A DNA stretch of 64,000 bases, taken from the NCBI GenBank assembly GCA_051654865.1, contig JBOFYV010000068.1, positions 1 to 64,000 on the forward strand. The letters are read 5' to 3'. The first letter of the stretch is position 1; each line of letters opens with the position of its first letter. A program made the translations under genes and the position numbers. Source of the DNA: JBOFOR01 sp051654865 (GTDB lineage Bacteria > Bacillota > Clostridia > Peptostreptococcales > Peptostreptococcaceae). Below, in pieces: positions 7,483-15,499 of this stretch. Under the pieces are notes generated by a model. That model ran no database searches. It saw nothing but the letters and a program-made list of their open reading frames with translations, and was not told where the DNA came from.

Positions 7483-8325
7483 ATGTATATTGAGTATTAC
7501 ATTATAGAGAACCTATTAATAAATTATATTATTATAAGCTGTACTTCTATTCTTACAAAAAAATATAATAGCTCAAGAAGAAAGTGGATAGGAGCATCAT
7601 TAGGAGCTTTATATGCAGTAGCTTATATATATCCAGCACTTGGAATTTTATTTACATTGCCGCTTAAAATAATAATTATGACACTTATAACATTAATTAG
7701 TTTTACCTATAAAGATATTAAAGAGTATTTTAGAATAGTACTAGTATTTTACTTAGTTAATGTGTTTATATCAGGTAGTACATATTTTATTATTTATTTC
7801 ACAGGAATAAGTCATATGAAAATATCATTTATCATTATTTGTGCATATGTAAGTTGTGAACTTCTAAAATACATATATAGAGATATCAAGTTGATGAATT
7901 ATATAAAAGACTCAAAAAAGACAATAACAATCAATTTATTAAATAAGAGTTGTCAGTGTGAGGCTTTAGTAGATAGTGGTAATTTACTAAGTGATCCAAC
8001 TGGAAATAATGATGTAATTATAGTTAAATGTAGCGCATTAGAAGGTATAATTCCTGATATATTATTAAGTTATGATTATGAGAATATAGATATGAATCAA
8101 GTTCAAGATATAATTGACTTATTAGAAGATGACTTGTCATCAAGAGTAAGGATAATACCATATAAGCATGCAGGTAGTGGAAATAGTAATATAATACTAG
8201 GATTAAAAGCTGATTACATAGAAGTGGACAAAAGTAAAATTGGGAATATAGTACTAGGAATAACAAATTTTAATGAAAAAGAATATAGCGCAATACTTAG
8301 TCCAAGAGTATTACAAGGAATTTAA
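7483..8325 (+). CDS. spoIIGA: SpoIIGA, pro-sigma-E processing aspartic protease
   Basis: SpoIIGA is a membrane protease of the mother cell that removes the pro-sequence of sigma-E after SpoIIR signalling from the forespore. The N-terminal half has about five membrane helices (residues ~5-130). The soluble half carries the aspartic-protease-like motif ALVDSGNLLSDP with catalytic Asp164, and NIVLGI/ILSPRVLQG-type segments at the end. Start ATG follows SD GGGAGG. The next gene, 30 bp on, is its substrate sigE, the standard two-gene spoIIG operon. Confidence 0.95.
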   Translation: MYIEYYIIENLLINYIIISCTSILTKKYNSSRRKWIGASLGALYAVAYIYPALGILFTLPLKIIIMTLITLISFTYKDIKEYFRIVLVFYLVNVFISGSTYFIIYFTGISHMKISFIIICAYVSCELLKYIYRDIKLMNYIKDSKKTITINLLNKSCQCEALVDSGNLLSDPTGNNDVIIVKCSALEGIIPDILLSYDYENIDMNQVQDIIDLLEDDLSSRVRIIPYKHAGSGNSNIILGLKADYIEVDKSKIGNIVLGITNFNEKEYSAILSPRVLQGI

Positions 8326-8355
8326 ATAGATAAAACTATTAAGGGGGAGAAGAAT

Positions 8356-9078
8356 ATGAACTCATTGGTATCAAAGTTTATCAACAAGGTTATATCTATA
8401 TTAATAAAATTAGGTATAATCAAATCAAAGGGGATCTACTATATGGGTGGGGTGAACATATTACCACCGCCACTAAAAACAGAAGAAGAGAATAAGCTAT
8501 TACAAAAACTTGAAAATGATGAAAGCGTTAAAGCTATTTTGATAGAAAGAAACTTGAGACTTGTAGTATATATATCACGAAAGTTTGAGAATACAGGTAT
8601 TGATGTAGAAGACTTAATTTCTATAGGTACAATTGGACTTATTAAAGCAGTAAATACTTTTAAACTTAATAAGAACATAAAGCTAGCTACATATGCATCA
8701 AGATGTATAGAAAATGAAATATTAATGTATCTAAGAAAAAATAATAAAAAGAAAACAGAGGTATCATTTGATGAACCTTTAAATGTTGATTTAGATGGGA
8801 ATGAATTATTGTTATCTGATGTTTTAGGAACAGAAAATGATGAAATTTATAAGATAATTGAAGAGGAAATAGATAAAGATTTATTGCTTATGGCATTAGA
8901 TAGATTGTCAGATAGAGAAAAGCAAATTATGGAATTAAGATTTGGACTTACAAGTAGGGGAAGGGAGAAAACTCAAAAAGAAGTAGCTACAATGCTTGGA
9001 ATATCTCAATCCTACATTTCAAGATTAGAAAAAAAGATAATTTCAAGATTAAAAAAAGAAATGAAAAAATTTGTTTAA
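8356..9078 (+). CDS. sigE: RNA polymerase sigma-E precursor
   Basis: Sigma-E drives early mother-cell transcription in sporulation. The first ~28 residues are a hydrophobic/basic pro-sequence (SKFINKVISILIKLG...), followed by YYMGGVNILPPPL around the expected cleavage region. Regions 2.1-2.4 (VEDLISIGTIGLIKAVNTF, ATYASRCIENEILMYLR) and region 4 with a helix-turn-helix (QKEVATMLGISQSYISRLEKK) are complete; region 3 is reduced as in sporulation sigma factors. Length 240 aa matches the family. It follows spoIIGA in one operon. Confidence 0.97.
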   Translation: MNSLVSKFINKVISILIKLGIIKSKGIYYMGGVNILPPPLKTEEENKLLQKLENDESVKAILIERNLRLVVYISRKFENTGIDVEDLISIGTIGLIKAVNTFKLNKNIKLATYASRCIENEILMYLRKNNKKKTEVSFDEPLNVDLDGNELLLSDVLGTENDEIYKIIEEEIDKDLLLMALDRLSDREKQIMELRFGLTSRGREKTQKEVATMLGISQSYISRLEKKIISRLKKEMKKFV

Positions 9079-9107
9079 ATAAATAAATTGCTCTTAAAAG
9101 TATAAAA

Positions 9108-9136
9108 ATATATGATGTGTAAATAATTTCATAATA
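9108..9136 (+). promoter_or_regulatory. Candidate sigma-G/sigma-F type promoter ahead of sigG
   Basis: CATAATA at 9130-9136 fits the sigma-G -10 consensus CATnHTA, and ATATA at 9108-9112 fits gHATR except for the first base, with a 17-bp spacer. The start of sigG is 30 bp downstream. AT-rich background makes chance matches common. Confidence 0.35.
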
Positions 9137-9166
9137 GATAAAACTTTTAAGAGAGGACTGAAATGT

Positions 9167-9940
9167 ATGCAAATTAATAAAGTTGAAATCTGTGGTGTAA
9201 ATACATCCGAACTTCCAGTTCTTAAAAACAACCAAATGATGGAGCTTCTTCTAAAAATAAAAGACGGAGATGAGGAAGCAAGGCAACAGTTTGTTAGAGG
9301 TAATTTAAGACTAGTATTAAGTGTAATACAGAAATTTAATAACAGAGGGGAAAATATAGACGACTTATTTCAAATAGGGTGCATTGGACTAATAAAAGCT
9401 ATTGATAACTTCGATTTAAGTCAAAATGTAAGATTTTCAACTTATGCAGTCCCTATGATTATAGGAGAAATAAGAAGATATTTAAGAGACAATAATCCTA
9501 TAAGAGTGAGTAGATCATTAAAAGATATAGCGTATAAGGCGTTACAGGTTAGAGAACGATTAGTAAGATCTAATGCAAAGGAGCCTACTGTATCAGAAAT
9601 AGCAAAAGAACTTGAATTACCTGTAGAGGACGTAGTTATGGCATTAGATGCAATACAAGACCCGATTTCATTATTTGATCCAGTATATCAAGACAACGGA
9701 GATGCAATATTTGTAATGGATCAAGTACAAGACAAAAAAGATACAGATGAAAATTGGTTACAAGAAATTGCTTTGAAAGAAGCTATAAAAAAATTAAACA
9801 GTAGAGAAAAATTAGTACTAGACTTAAGATTTTACAAAGGAAGAACACAAATAGAGGTTGCAGAAGAAATTGGAATTTCTCAAGCCCAAGTATCGAGAAT
9901 TGAGAAAAATGCTTTAAAAAATATGAAAAAATATATATAA
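9167..9940 (+). CDS. sigG: RNA polymerase sigma-G, late forespore sigma factor
   Basis: Sigma-G directs late forespore transcription. The N-terminus INKVEICGVNTSELPVLKNN is diagnostic of SigG. Regions 2 (IDDLFQIGCIGLIKAIDNFD, RFSTYAVPMIIGEIRRYLRD), 3 (NPIRVSRSLKDIAYKAL) and 4 (QIEVAEEIGISQAQVSRIEK) are intact; length 257 aa is typical. It lies 88 bp after sigE with its own candidate promoter, the conserved order spoIIGA-sigE-sigG, and ends in a GC-rich terminator. Confidence 0.97.
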   Translation: MQINKVEICGVNTSELPVLKNNQMMELLLKIKDGDEEARQQFVRGNLRLVLSVIQKFNNRGENIDDLFQIGCIGLIKAIDNFDLSQNVRFSTYAVPMIIGEIRRYLRDNNPIRVSRSLKDIAYKALQVRERLVRSNAKEPTVSEIAKELELPVEDVVMALDAIQDPISLFDPVYQDNGDAIFVMDQVQDKKDTDENWLQEIALKEAIKKLNSREKLVLDLRFYKGRTQIEVAEEIGISQAQVSRIEKNALKNMKKYI

Positions 9941-9955
9941 ATAAAAGTTATAAGT

Positions 9956-9987
9956 CGCCGGCAAATTTATTTGCCGGTGTTTTTTTA
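9956..9987 (+). terminator. Terminator after sigG
   Basis: CGCCGGCAAA and TTTGCCGGTG form a 10-bp stem (one G-U) with a short loop, then GTTTTTTT. It is the most GC-rich hairpin near this locus. Confidence 0.92.
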
Positions 9988-10067
9988 TGAAATGTGTCAT
10001 ATTTTATTTATATATAAATAAAAAGGTGTAGAATAATTCGAAAAAAATGGAAATAAAAGACATTAAA

Positions 10068-10076
10068 TGGTATAAT
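10068..10076 (+). promoter_or_regulatory. Extended -10 promoter candidate of the agr unit
   Basis: TGGTATAAT is a perfect extended -10 (TGnTATAAT). A weak -35 (TGGAAA) lies 17 bp upstream. The first gene starts 36 bp downstream. Confidence 0.55.
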
Positions 10077-10111
10077 TTATATATATTTAAAATTGAATAA
10101 GGAGATAGATA

Positions 10112-10585
10112 ATGTTAGAATCATCTTTAGTGTATATTATAGCACGAACTTTCCCTGAAAGTTTAATAATGGTATTATCAGGAATGATATTACTAGATAT
10201 TGATATAAAAATAAGTAAAGTTATAAAAACAGGCATATGTTTTGGATGTGTTGTTGCAATTATTAGAATGTTACCTATAAATTTTGGTGTTCATACTGTA
10301 CTATCAATGATATCGTTTGGACTGATATTATTTAAAATATCCAAAAAAGATGTGATGAAATCGATGCTTACTACATGTGTGGTATGGATCGCACTTGCAC
10401 TAAGTGAAAGTATATATATACTAATAGCAATGGGAATATTTAATGTACCTATGGACATTTTGACTAATACAAGATCATTAGAAGCGGCATTAAAAACTTT
10501 ACCATCGTTACTGATAGCGTTTTTTATTGTTATGTTATTTAACACAATAAGAAAAAAAATTGTGAGAAAAGGTGTTAGAGGTTAA
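10112..10585 (+). CDS. Polytopic membrane protein of unknown function, agr-linked
   Basis: I do not recognise a named family. The 157-aa protein is almost wholly hydrophobic, with about five predicted membrane helices (near residues 6-28, 36-53, 57-75, 84-108 and 128-147) and a basic C-terminal tail (RKKIVRKGVRG). It resembles in size and topology the N-terminal sensor part of AgrC-type receptors but has no kinase domain. Its stop codon is 2 bp before agrB, so the two are almost certainly co-transcribed and translationally linked. SD AAGGAGAT precedes ATG. A role in peptide sensing, export or immunity is possible but unproven. Confidence 0.7.
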   Translation: MLESSLVYIIARTFPESLIMVLSGMILLDIDIKISKVIKTGICFGCVVAIIRMLPINFGVHTVLSMISFGLILFKISKKDVMKSMLTTCVVWIALALSESIYILIAMGIFNVPMDILTNTRSLEAALKTLPSLLIAFFIVMLFNTIRKKIVRKGVRG

Positions 10586-10587
10586 AT

Positions 10588-11262
10588 ATGAGTGGAATAG
10601 AGAAAATTTCAAAGAGTTTATCTAGTAAGCTAGGGGAAAGATTGAATAAAAGTAATGAAGAAATAGCTGTATTAAACTATGGTTTATTTATAATTATGCA
10701 TACAACAATTTCTATAATTGCAACAATTATTATAGGAATATTAACAAAAACTACTTTAGAAATAGTTATAATAGCATTTACAGGTGCACTATTTAAACGA
10801 TACTCAGGAGGGATTCATGCTAGTACTCCTTCAAATTGTACTATAATAGGTGTTTTGCTAGCATTAATACTATCAATATTATGTAAGTATATAGTAGATA
10901 TATCAAACTTAAAAGAAGTCATATTATTAGTAACAATACTATCGATATTAAGTTATATAATACTATATAAAAAATGCCCTGTACCATCAAAAAATAAACC
11001 ATTTAAAAGTGAAAAATTAAGGATAAAGATAAGAAAAAGGGCTTTTGGATTAATTAATATATGTTTAGTAACGGTGGCAGTTATGATATTGATATATGCT
11101 AAAACCGATATTTTAGTTATAAAAACAGTTATTGTAAGTATGGTGTTAGGCATGTCTTTACAAATGTTTGCAATTGTTAATATGGGAACTGAAGTTATAA
11201 AAATGTTAGATAAAATACTAAGTATAAAATTAAATTTAATTAGCTTTAGAAATAGCAACTAA
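10588..11262 (+). CDS. agrB: AgrB-family autoinducer peptide processing endopeptidase
   Basis: AgrB is a membrane cysteine protease that trims the C-terminus of AgrD and forms the thiolactone of the autoinducing peptide. The signature RYSGGIHASTPSNC places His77 and Cys84, the same spacing and numbering as the S. aureus catalytic pair. Several membrane helices follow, and the cytosolic loop KKCPVPSKNKPF is typical of the family. Length 224 aa is slightly above the usual ~190-210. It lies between the 157-aa membrane protein and agrD. No agrC or agrA homologue is nearby. Confidence 0.93.
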   Translation: MSGIEKISKSLSSKLGERLNKSNEEIAVLNYGLFIIMHTTISIIATIIIGILTKTTLEIVIIAFTGALFKRYSGGIHASTPSNCTIIGVLLALILSILCKYIVDISNLKEVILLVTILSILSYIILYKKCPVPSKNKPFKSEKLRIKIRKRAFGLINICLVTVAVMILIYAKTDILVIKTVIVSMVLGMSLQMFAIVNMGTEVIKMLDKILSIKLNLISFRNSN

Positions 11263-11312
11263 AATAGCTATTTTTAAATAAATGAACTTATGATAAGATA
11301 GGGGGAGAAAAA

Positions 11313-11432
11313 ATGGATTTTTTATTAAACTCAGTGTCTGATTTAGTAACGAAGGTAGCTGGTGGAGCATCAACATTCTGTATAATGATATTCTTTGAAC
11401 CAGAAATGCCAAAGTCATTAAGAGAAGAGTAG
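11313..11432 (+). CDS. agrD: AgrD-type cyclic lactone autoinducer precursor (39 aa)
   Basis: A short gene found by reading downstream of agrB: ATG at 11313 after SD GGGGGAG, stop at 11430-11432. The peptide has an amphipathic N-terminal helix (MDFLLNSVSDLVTKVAGG), a core ASTFCIMIFF with the single Cys23, and a charged C-terminal tail EPEMPKSLREE. The tail aligns well with the S. aureus AgrD recognition tail (EVEVPKEL). By that alignment the ring would be the five residues Cys23 to Phe27 (CIMIF), with an exocyclic N-terminal tail of unknown length. A hairpin terminator follows at once. Confidence 0.9.
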   Translation: MDFLLNSVSDLVTKVAGGASTFCIMIFFEPEMPKSLREE

Positions 11433-11440
11433 ATAAACAA

Positions 11441-11474
11441 AAACCATAAGAATGTAATTATTCTTATGGTTTTA
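11441..11474 (+). terminator. Terminator after agrD
   Basis: AAACCATAAGAAT and ATTCTTATGGTTT form a 13-bp perfect stem around GTAATT, followed by a short T-rich stretch. It is only 24 bp before the next gene. Confidence 0.8.
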
Positions 11475-11497
11475 CTAATTTATTTTGGGTGAATATA

Positions 11498-13213
11498 ATG
11501 AATAATTTTGAACAAAAAAGAGATAAAAAAGTTTTCGAAATAATTTTAATCTTGAAGTTGATTTATATATCTCTATGTATGATAGCTATATATAGTTCGA
11601 ATAAATCAGGTAATGAGATTAAAGACCTTGTTTGTATGTCTGTAATTTCAAGTATAATTATGTTATTTATGTTGGGGTATTTTTTATGGATGAGTTATCA
11701 CATAAAGAATAGGAATGATAAAAAAACTAGGCCAATAGATTATATAGAAATAAGTATATTTATATTAATTTATATAATTGTGATTATGGCAACAGGTGTA
11801 GAGGATAGTGAATATAAGTTATTGAGTCTATTTATTGTATTAATAGGCGCTATACAGTTTGGGAAATATGATAGCTTAGTTATTGCAGCTGTATGTACTA
11901 TAATAATAATTACAATAGATTTTTTCATAAGCTCATCGAATAGAGACATATTACTTACATACTTTGAAGCAAAACCACAAGATAAATATATTTTAAGTTT
12001 ATTTTTTGAGAAAGACTTAATTCTCATCAGTGGGTTGTTTGTAACAGCATTTATACTAGGGTTATACGTAGATACAGAGAGACAGCATACAAAAGAGCTT
12101 AAAGATCTAGCTAATATAGATGAACTAACAGGATTATATAATCATAGGTATTTCCAAGAGTTCCTTCAACAATCTATGTATAATGCAGATGTTAACAATA
12201 CATCAGTTTCATTACTATTTATGGATATAGATTATTTCAAAAACTTTAATGATATAAATGGTCATCAAGCAGGAGATAGAGTATTAAAACAATTAGGAGA
12301 AATACTAAAAGGGTGCATTAGAGATAGTGATGTTGTAGCAAGATATGGAGGAGAAGAGTTTGCAGTAATACTTCCAAACACTTCAGAAGAGAAGGCAATA
12401 AAAGTTGGAGAACGCATAAGACAAGCAGTTCAAAATTCATACTTTAAAGGGCAAGAAAATCAACCTAATAAAAATGTAACAATATCAATAGGAGTATCAT
12501 CATATCCTAAAAGAGCATCCAATAAGCATCAATTTATTAATACAGCAGATGATGCTCTATATAGAGCTAAATCTTTTAATAAGAATAGAGTTGAGTCTTA
12601 TCATAGTGTGTTAGATGGAATCTGTAAGTACTTAGATGTTAAGGAAGATACGGTGGAATCTCTAAAAGCTTTTATTAATATGATAAATATTAAAGATAGA
12701 TATACATATGGACATACTGAAAGAGTTGTAATATACATAAAGTGGTTTGCGAAATATTTAGAGTTAGATGAAGAGCAAATAATGCAATTGCAAGTTTCAG
12801 CATATTTACATGATATAGGAAAATTAGAGATTCCAGAGAGTGTATTAAACAAAAAAGAAAAATTAACAGATGAAGAATTGCAAATGTTTAGGCATCATCC
12901 TCAGGCAGGTGTGGATTTAATAAGGGATATAGAACAGTTTGATCAGTTTGTACCAATAATTAAACATCATCATGAAAGATATGATGGTAAAGGATATCCA
13001 TCAGGTTTAAAAGGGGAAGAGATACCTTATTTAGCAAGGATAGTTACCATTGTAGATAGTTTTGATGCGATGACATCAAATAGACCATACAATGCAAGGA
13101 AAACACATGAAAAAGGTATACAAGAATTAAGAGACCATGCAGGTACTCAGTTTGACCCTATTTTAGTAGAAAAATTTGTTGATATGCTTGATAAATACAA
13201 AGAGAACTTTTAA
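11498..13213 (+). CDS. Membrane GGDEF + HD-GYP cyclic-di-GMP signalling protein
   Basis: A bifunctional c-di-GMP enzyme. The N-terminal ~190 residues contain about six membrane helices with short loops. The diguanylate cyclase domain (about residues 205-365) has an intact GGEEF active site (near 284-288) with the metal site FMDIDYFKNFND. The C-terminal HD-GYP phosphodiesterase domain (about 375-570) has YLHDIGK and HHHERYDGKGYPSGL with the metal-binding His/Asp residues. Both active sites look complete. ATG at 11498 is preferred because GGGTG lies 6 nt upstream; a GTG at 11489 has no SD. It is the last gene of the agr unit and has its own terminator. Confidence 0.93.
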   Translation: MNNFEQKRDKKVFEIILILKLIYISLCMIAIYSSNKSGNEIKDLVCMSVISSIIMLFMLGYFLWMSYHIKNRNDKKTRPIDYIEISIFILIYIIVIMATGVEDSEYKLLSLFIVLIGAIQFGKYDSLVIAAVCTIIIITIDFFISSSNRDILLTYFEAKPQDKYILSLFFEKDLILISGLFVTAFILGLYVDTERQHTKELKDLANIDELTGLYNHRYFQEFLQQSMYNADVNNTSVSLLFMDIDYFKNFNDINGHQAGDRVLKQLGEILKGCIRDSDVVARYGGEEFAVILPNTSEEKAIKVGERIRQAVQNSYFKGQENQPNKNVTISIGVSSYPKRASNKHQFINTADDALYRAKSFNKNRVESYHSVLDGICKYLDVKEDTVESLKAFINMINIKDRYTYGHTERVVIYIKWFAKYLELDEEQIMQLQVSAYLHDIGKLEIPESVLNKKEKLTDEELQMFRHHPQAGVDLIRDIEQFDQFVPIIKHHHERYDGKGYPSGLKGEEIPYLARIVTIVDSFDAMTSNRPYNARKTHEKGIQELRDHAGTQFDPILVEKFVDMLDKYKENF

Positions 13214-13237
13214 ACAAGAATTAAAAATTAAAAATTA

Positions 13238-13267
13238 AAAATGACCGATATAGGTCATTTTTTTTTG
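13238..13267 (+). terminator. Terminator after the GGDEF/HD-GYP gene
   Basis: AAAATGACC and GGTCATTTT pair around GATATA and are followed by T residues. Confidence 0.88.
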
Positions 13268-13308
13268 GTCAAGCACATATTTATTTGTATAAAGGGAGGG
13301 GTTATAAT

Positions 13309-13572
13309 ATGATAAGAGTATCTGATATAATGGAAAAGGAAATAATAAACGTAAAGAATGGAAAGAGAATGGGATTCATAACTGATATAGATATGGACAT
13401 AAACGAAGGTAAGATAATGTCGTTTACAATAACAGGAGATACAGGGAGAGGATTCTTTTCTAGAGGAAGTGAAGGACAAGTCATATTTTGGAGTGATATA
13501 CTTAAAATAGGATGTGATACTATAATAGTTAATATTGGTTCAGAACTTAATATAGACGAATTTAAAATTTAG
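13309..13572 (+). CDS. YlmC/YmxH family PRC-barrel protein
   Basis: An 87-aa protein starting MIRVSDIMEKEIINVKNG with KRMGFITDIDMDINEGKI, the pattern of YlmC/YmxH sporulation-associated PRC-barrel proteins of Firmicutes; molecular function unknown. The ATG at 13309 is preferred because SD GGGAGGGG lies 7 nt upstream; an in-frame ATG at 13285 precedes that SD. In related clostridia this gene usually sits close to sigG, here separated from it by the agr unit, and it is followed 21 bp later by nrdR. Confidence 0.82.
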   Translation: MIRVSDIMEKEIINVKNGKRMGFITDIDMDINEGKIMSFTITGDTGRGFFSRGSEGQVIFWSDILKIGCDTIIVNIGSELNIDEFKI

Positions 13573-13593
13573 CTACATAAGGAGGAAAAAGCA

Positions 13594-14052
13594 GTGCAGT
13601 GCCCGTATTGTAATTATAAGGAATCAAAAGTTATTGATTCAAGACATACAGATTCAAAATCAATAAGAAGAAGAAGAGAGTGTGAATCTTGTAAAAAAAG
13701 ATTTACTACATATGAAAAAATTGAAATGACACCTGTTATGGTAATAAAAAAGGACGATAGTAGAGAGTATTTTGAAGGAGAAAAAATAAAATATGGGATA
13801 CTAAAAGCCTGTGAAAAAAGACCAGTATCTATGAATCAAATAGAAGAGATAGTGGCATATGTGGAATCTGAAATAAATAAAAATTACATAGCTGAAATAC
13901 AAACAAGAGAGATTGGCGAGTTAGTTATGGATAAGCTAAAGGATGTTGATGAAGTAGCATATGTAAGATTTGCATCTGTTTATAGACAATTTAAGGACAT
14001 CAATACCTTTGTAACAGAACTTAAAAATATACTAATGGAAAAAGGAGACTAG
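13594..14052 (+). CDS. nrdR: NrdR, transcriptional repressor of ribonucleotide reductase genes
   Basis: NrdR senses ATP/dATP and represses nrd genes. The N-terminal zinc ribbon has Cys3, Cys6, Cys30 and Cys33 (QCPYC, CESC), followed by an ATP-cone domain (about residues 48-140, VIKKDDSREYFEGEKIKYGI). The RRRREC run before the second Cys pair is conserved. Length 152 aa is standard. The start is GTG after SD AAGGAGG. pgeF begins 1 bp after its stop codon. Confidence 0.97.
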   Translation: MQCPYCNYKESKVIDSRHTDSKSIRRRRECESCKKRFTTYEKIEMTPVMVIKKDDSREYFEGEKIKYGILKACEKRPVSMNQIEEIVAYVESEINKNYIAEIQTREIGELVMDKLKDVDEVAYVRFASVYRQFKDINTFVTELKNILMEKGD

Positions 14053-14053
14053 A

Positions 14054-14764
14054 ATGAAGAATTTTATAACAGTAAAAGAAATAGACGAAAGTATAGACTT
14101 TGTAAACCTAGCTATCACTCTTAAGGATATAGATGCAAAATCAAGACAAGATATGTTAAAAGTATGTGAAGAAGGAAATTTTAACATAGATAATCTAACA
14201 AGTAACATACAGATTCATTCAGATATAGTAAATGTTATTGATTCAAATAATATAGGACAAAAAATAGAAGGTGATGCATTAATAACTAATGTTAAAAATG
14301 TACCACTGCTAGTTTTTACAGCTGATTGCGTTCCAATAGCTATAATAGATAAAAAAAATAAAGCTATAGGTGTTGTTCATGCTGGATGGAGAGGAACATA
14401 TGATAAAATAGTTCAAAAAACCCTGGAACAAATGAAAATTAGATATAATACTAAGGCATCTGATGTAGTTTGTGTAATAGGACCATCTATTGGACCGTGT
14501 TGTTATGAAGTTTCTGAAGAATTAGTTGAAAAATTTAACACAAATCTTACAAATAGTGGTGAAAAATTTTATATAATAAAAGATAACAAATATTTCTTAG
14601 ATTTATGGAAGATAAATGAGTATTTATTAAAATCTAGTGAAATATGTAAAGAAAATATTATTAATTTAAATTTATGCACTAGTTGTAAGGCAGATGAATT
14701 TCACTCTTACAGAAAACATAAACAAACACCAAAGAGAATCGGCATGATAGTACAGATAAAATAA
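14054..14764 (+). CDS. pgeF: PgeF/YlmD, polyphenol oxidase (laccase-domain) family, purine nucleoside enzyme
   Basis: This family (PF02578) includes bacterial YfiH/PgeF, which corrects misincorporated amino acids in peptidoglycan precursors in E. coli, and human FAMIN, a purine nucleoside phosphorylase/deaminase. Diagnostic motifs are present: LLVFTADCVPIAIID, VVHAGWRGTYDKIV and GPSIGPCCYEV, holding the metal-binding Cys/His residues. Length 236 aa is slightly short but complete. Its start is immediately after nrdR with SD AAAGGAGA inside nrdR, indicating translational coupling. Exact substrate here is not known. Confidence 0.88.
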   Translation: MKNFITVKEIDESIDFVNLAITLKDIDAKSRQDMLKVCEEGNFNIDNLTSNIQIHSDIVNVIDSNNIGQKIEGDALITNVKNVPLLVFTADCVPIAIIDKKNKAIGVVHAGWRGTYDKIVQKTLEQMKIRYNTKASDVVCVIGPSIGPCCYEVSEELVEKFNTNLTNSGEKFYIIKDNKYFLDLWKINEYLLKSSEICKENIINLNLCTSCKADEFHSYRKHKQTPKRIGMIVQIK

Positions 14765-14783
14765 GAGAGGGGACTAAATCATA

Positions 14784-15473
14784 ATGAATTCAAAAATTCT
14801 AGTTATAGACGATGAGATGCACATAGTTGAACTTCTTAAATTTAACTTAGAAACGTCAAACTACAATGTAGACTTTGCCTACGATGGATTAGATGGCTAT
14901 ATAAAAGCTAAAGAAAACAAGCCAGATTTAATACTATTAGACTGGATGTTACCTAATATAAGTGGAATAGATGTACTAAAGAAAATAAGAAGCGATAAAG
15001 ACCTAAAACAAATACCTGTTATAATGCTAACAGCAAAAAATATGGAAAATGATAAAATAGAAGGTCTAGAAGTAGGGGCTGATGATTATATAACAAAGCC
15101 TTTTAGTATAAAGGAATTGTTAGCAAGAATAAGTTCAGTGCTTAGAAGATACAACATAAATGAAAAACCAAATGAAAGTGTATTGTCTTCTGGAAGTTTA
15201 AAGTTAGACTTATACAAGCATGAAGTCTATAAAGGTACAGAAAAAATAGAACTTACACTTAAAGAGTTTGAATTATTAAAACTATTACTAGAAAACAAAG
15301 GAAAAGTTCTTTCTAGAAATCACCTATTAGATAAAATATGGGGATATGAATATTATGGAGAGACAAGAACTGTGGATGTTCATATTAGATATCTAAGAAA
15401 GAAAATAGAGGGAGATAGTACTTCAGAAAAATATATTCAGACCGTTAGAGGTGTAGGATATAAAATAGACTAG
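14784..15473 (+). CDS. OmpR/PhoB-family response regulator
   Basis: A two-component DNA-binding regulator. The receiver domain (1-120) has acidic pocket Asp9-Asp10, phosphoacceptor Asp53 (LILLDWMLP) and Lys near 104 (YITKPF). The C-terminal winged helix (about 130-229) shows LTLKEFELLKLL and RTVDVHIRYLRKKIEGD, typical of PhoB/PhoP/WalR. The partner kinase is 26 bp downstream. The combination resembles PhoP-PhoR most, but WalR or another OmpR system cannot be excluded. Confidence 0.92.
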   Translation: MNSKILVIDDEMHIVELLKFNLETSNYNVDFAYDGLDGYIKAKENKPDLILLDWMLPNISGIDVLKKIRSDKDLKQIPVIMLTAKNMENDKIEGLEVGADDYITKPFSIKELLARISSVLRRYNINEKPNESVLSSGSLKLDLYKHEVYKGTEKIELTLKEFELLKLLLENKGKVLSRNHLLDKIWGYEYYGETRTVDVHIRYLRKKIEGDSTSEKYIQTVRGVGYKID

Positions 15474-15499
15474 AATAAAGACTTAGGAGAAACTATCTT

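Noticed and set aside
13221..13241. Three TTAAAAA direct repeats before the GGDEF gene terminator
   Set aside because: Low-complexity AT sequence of a kind common throughout the window; no sign of function.
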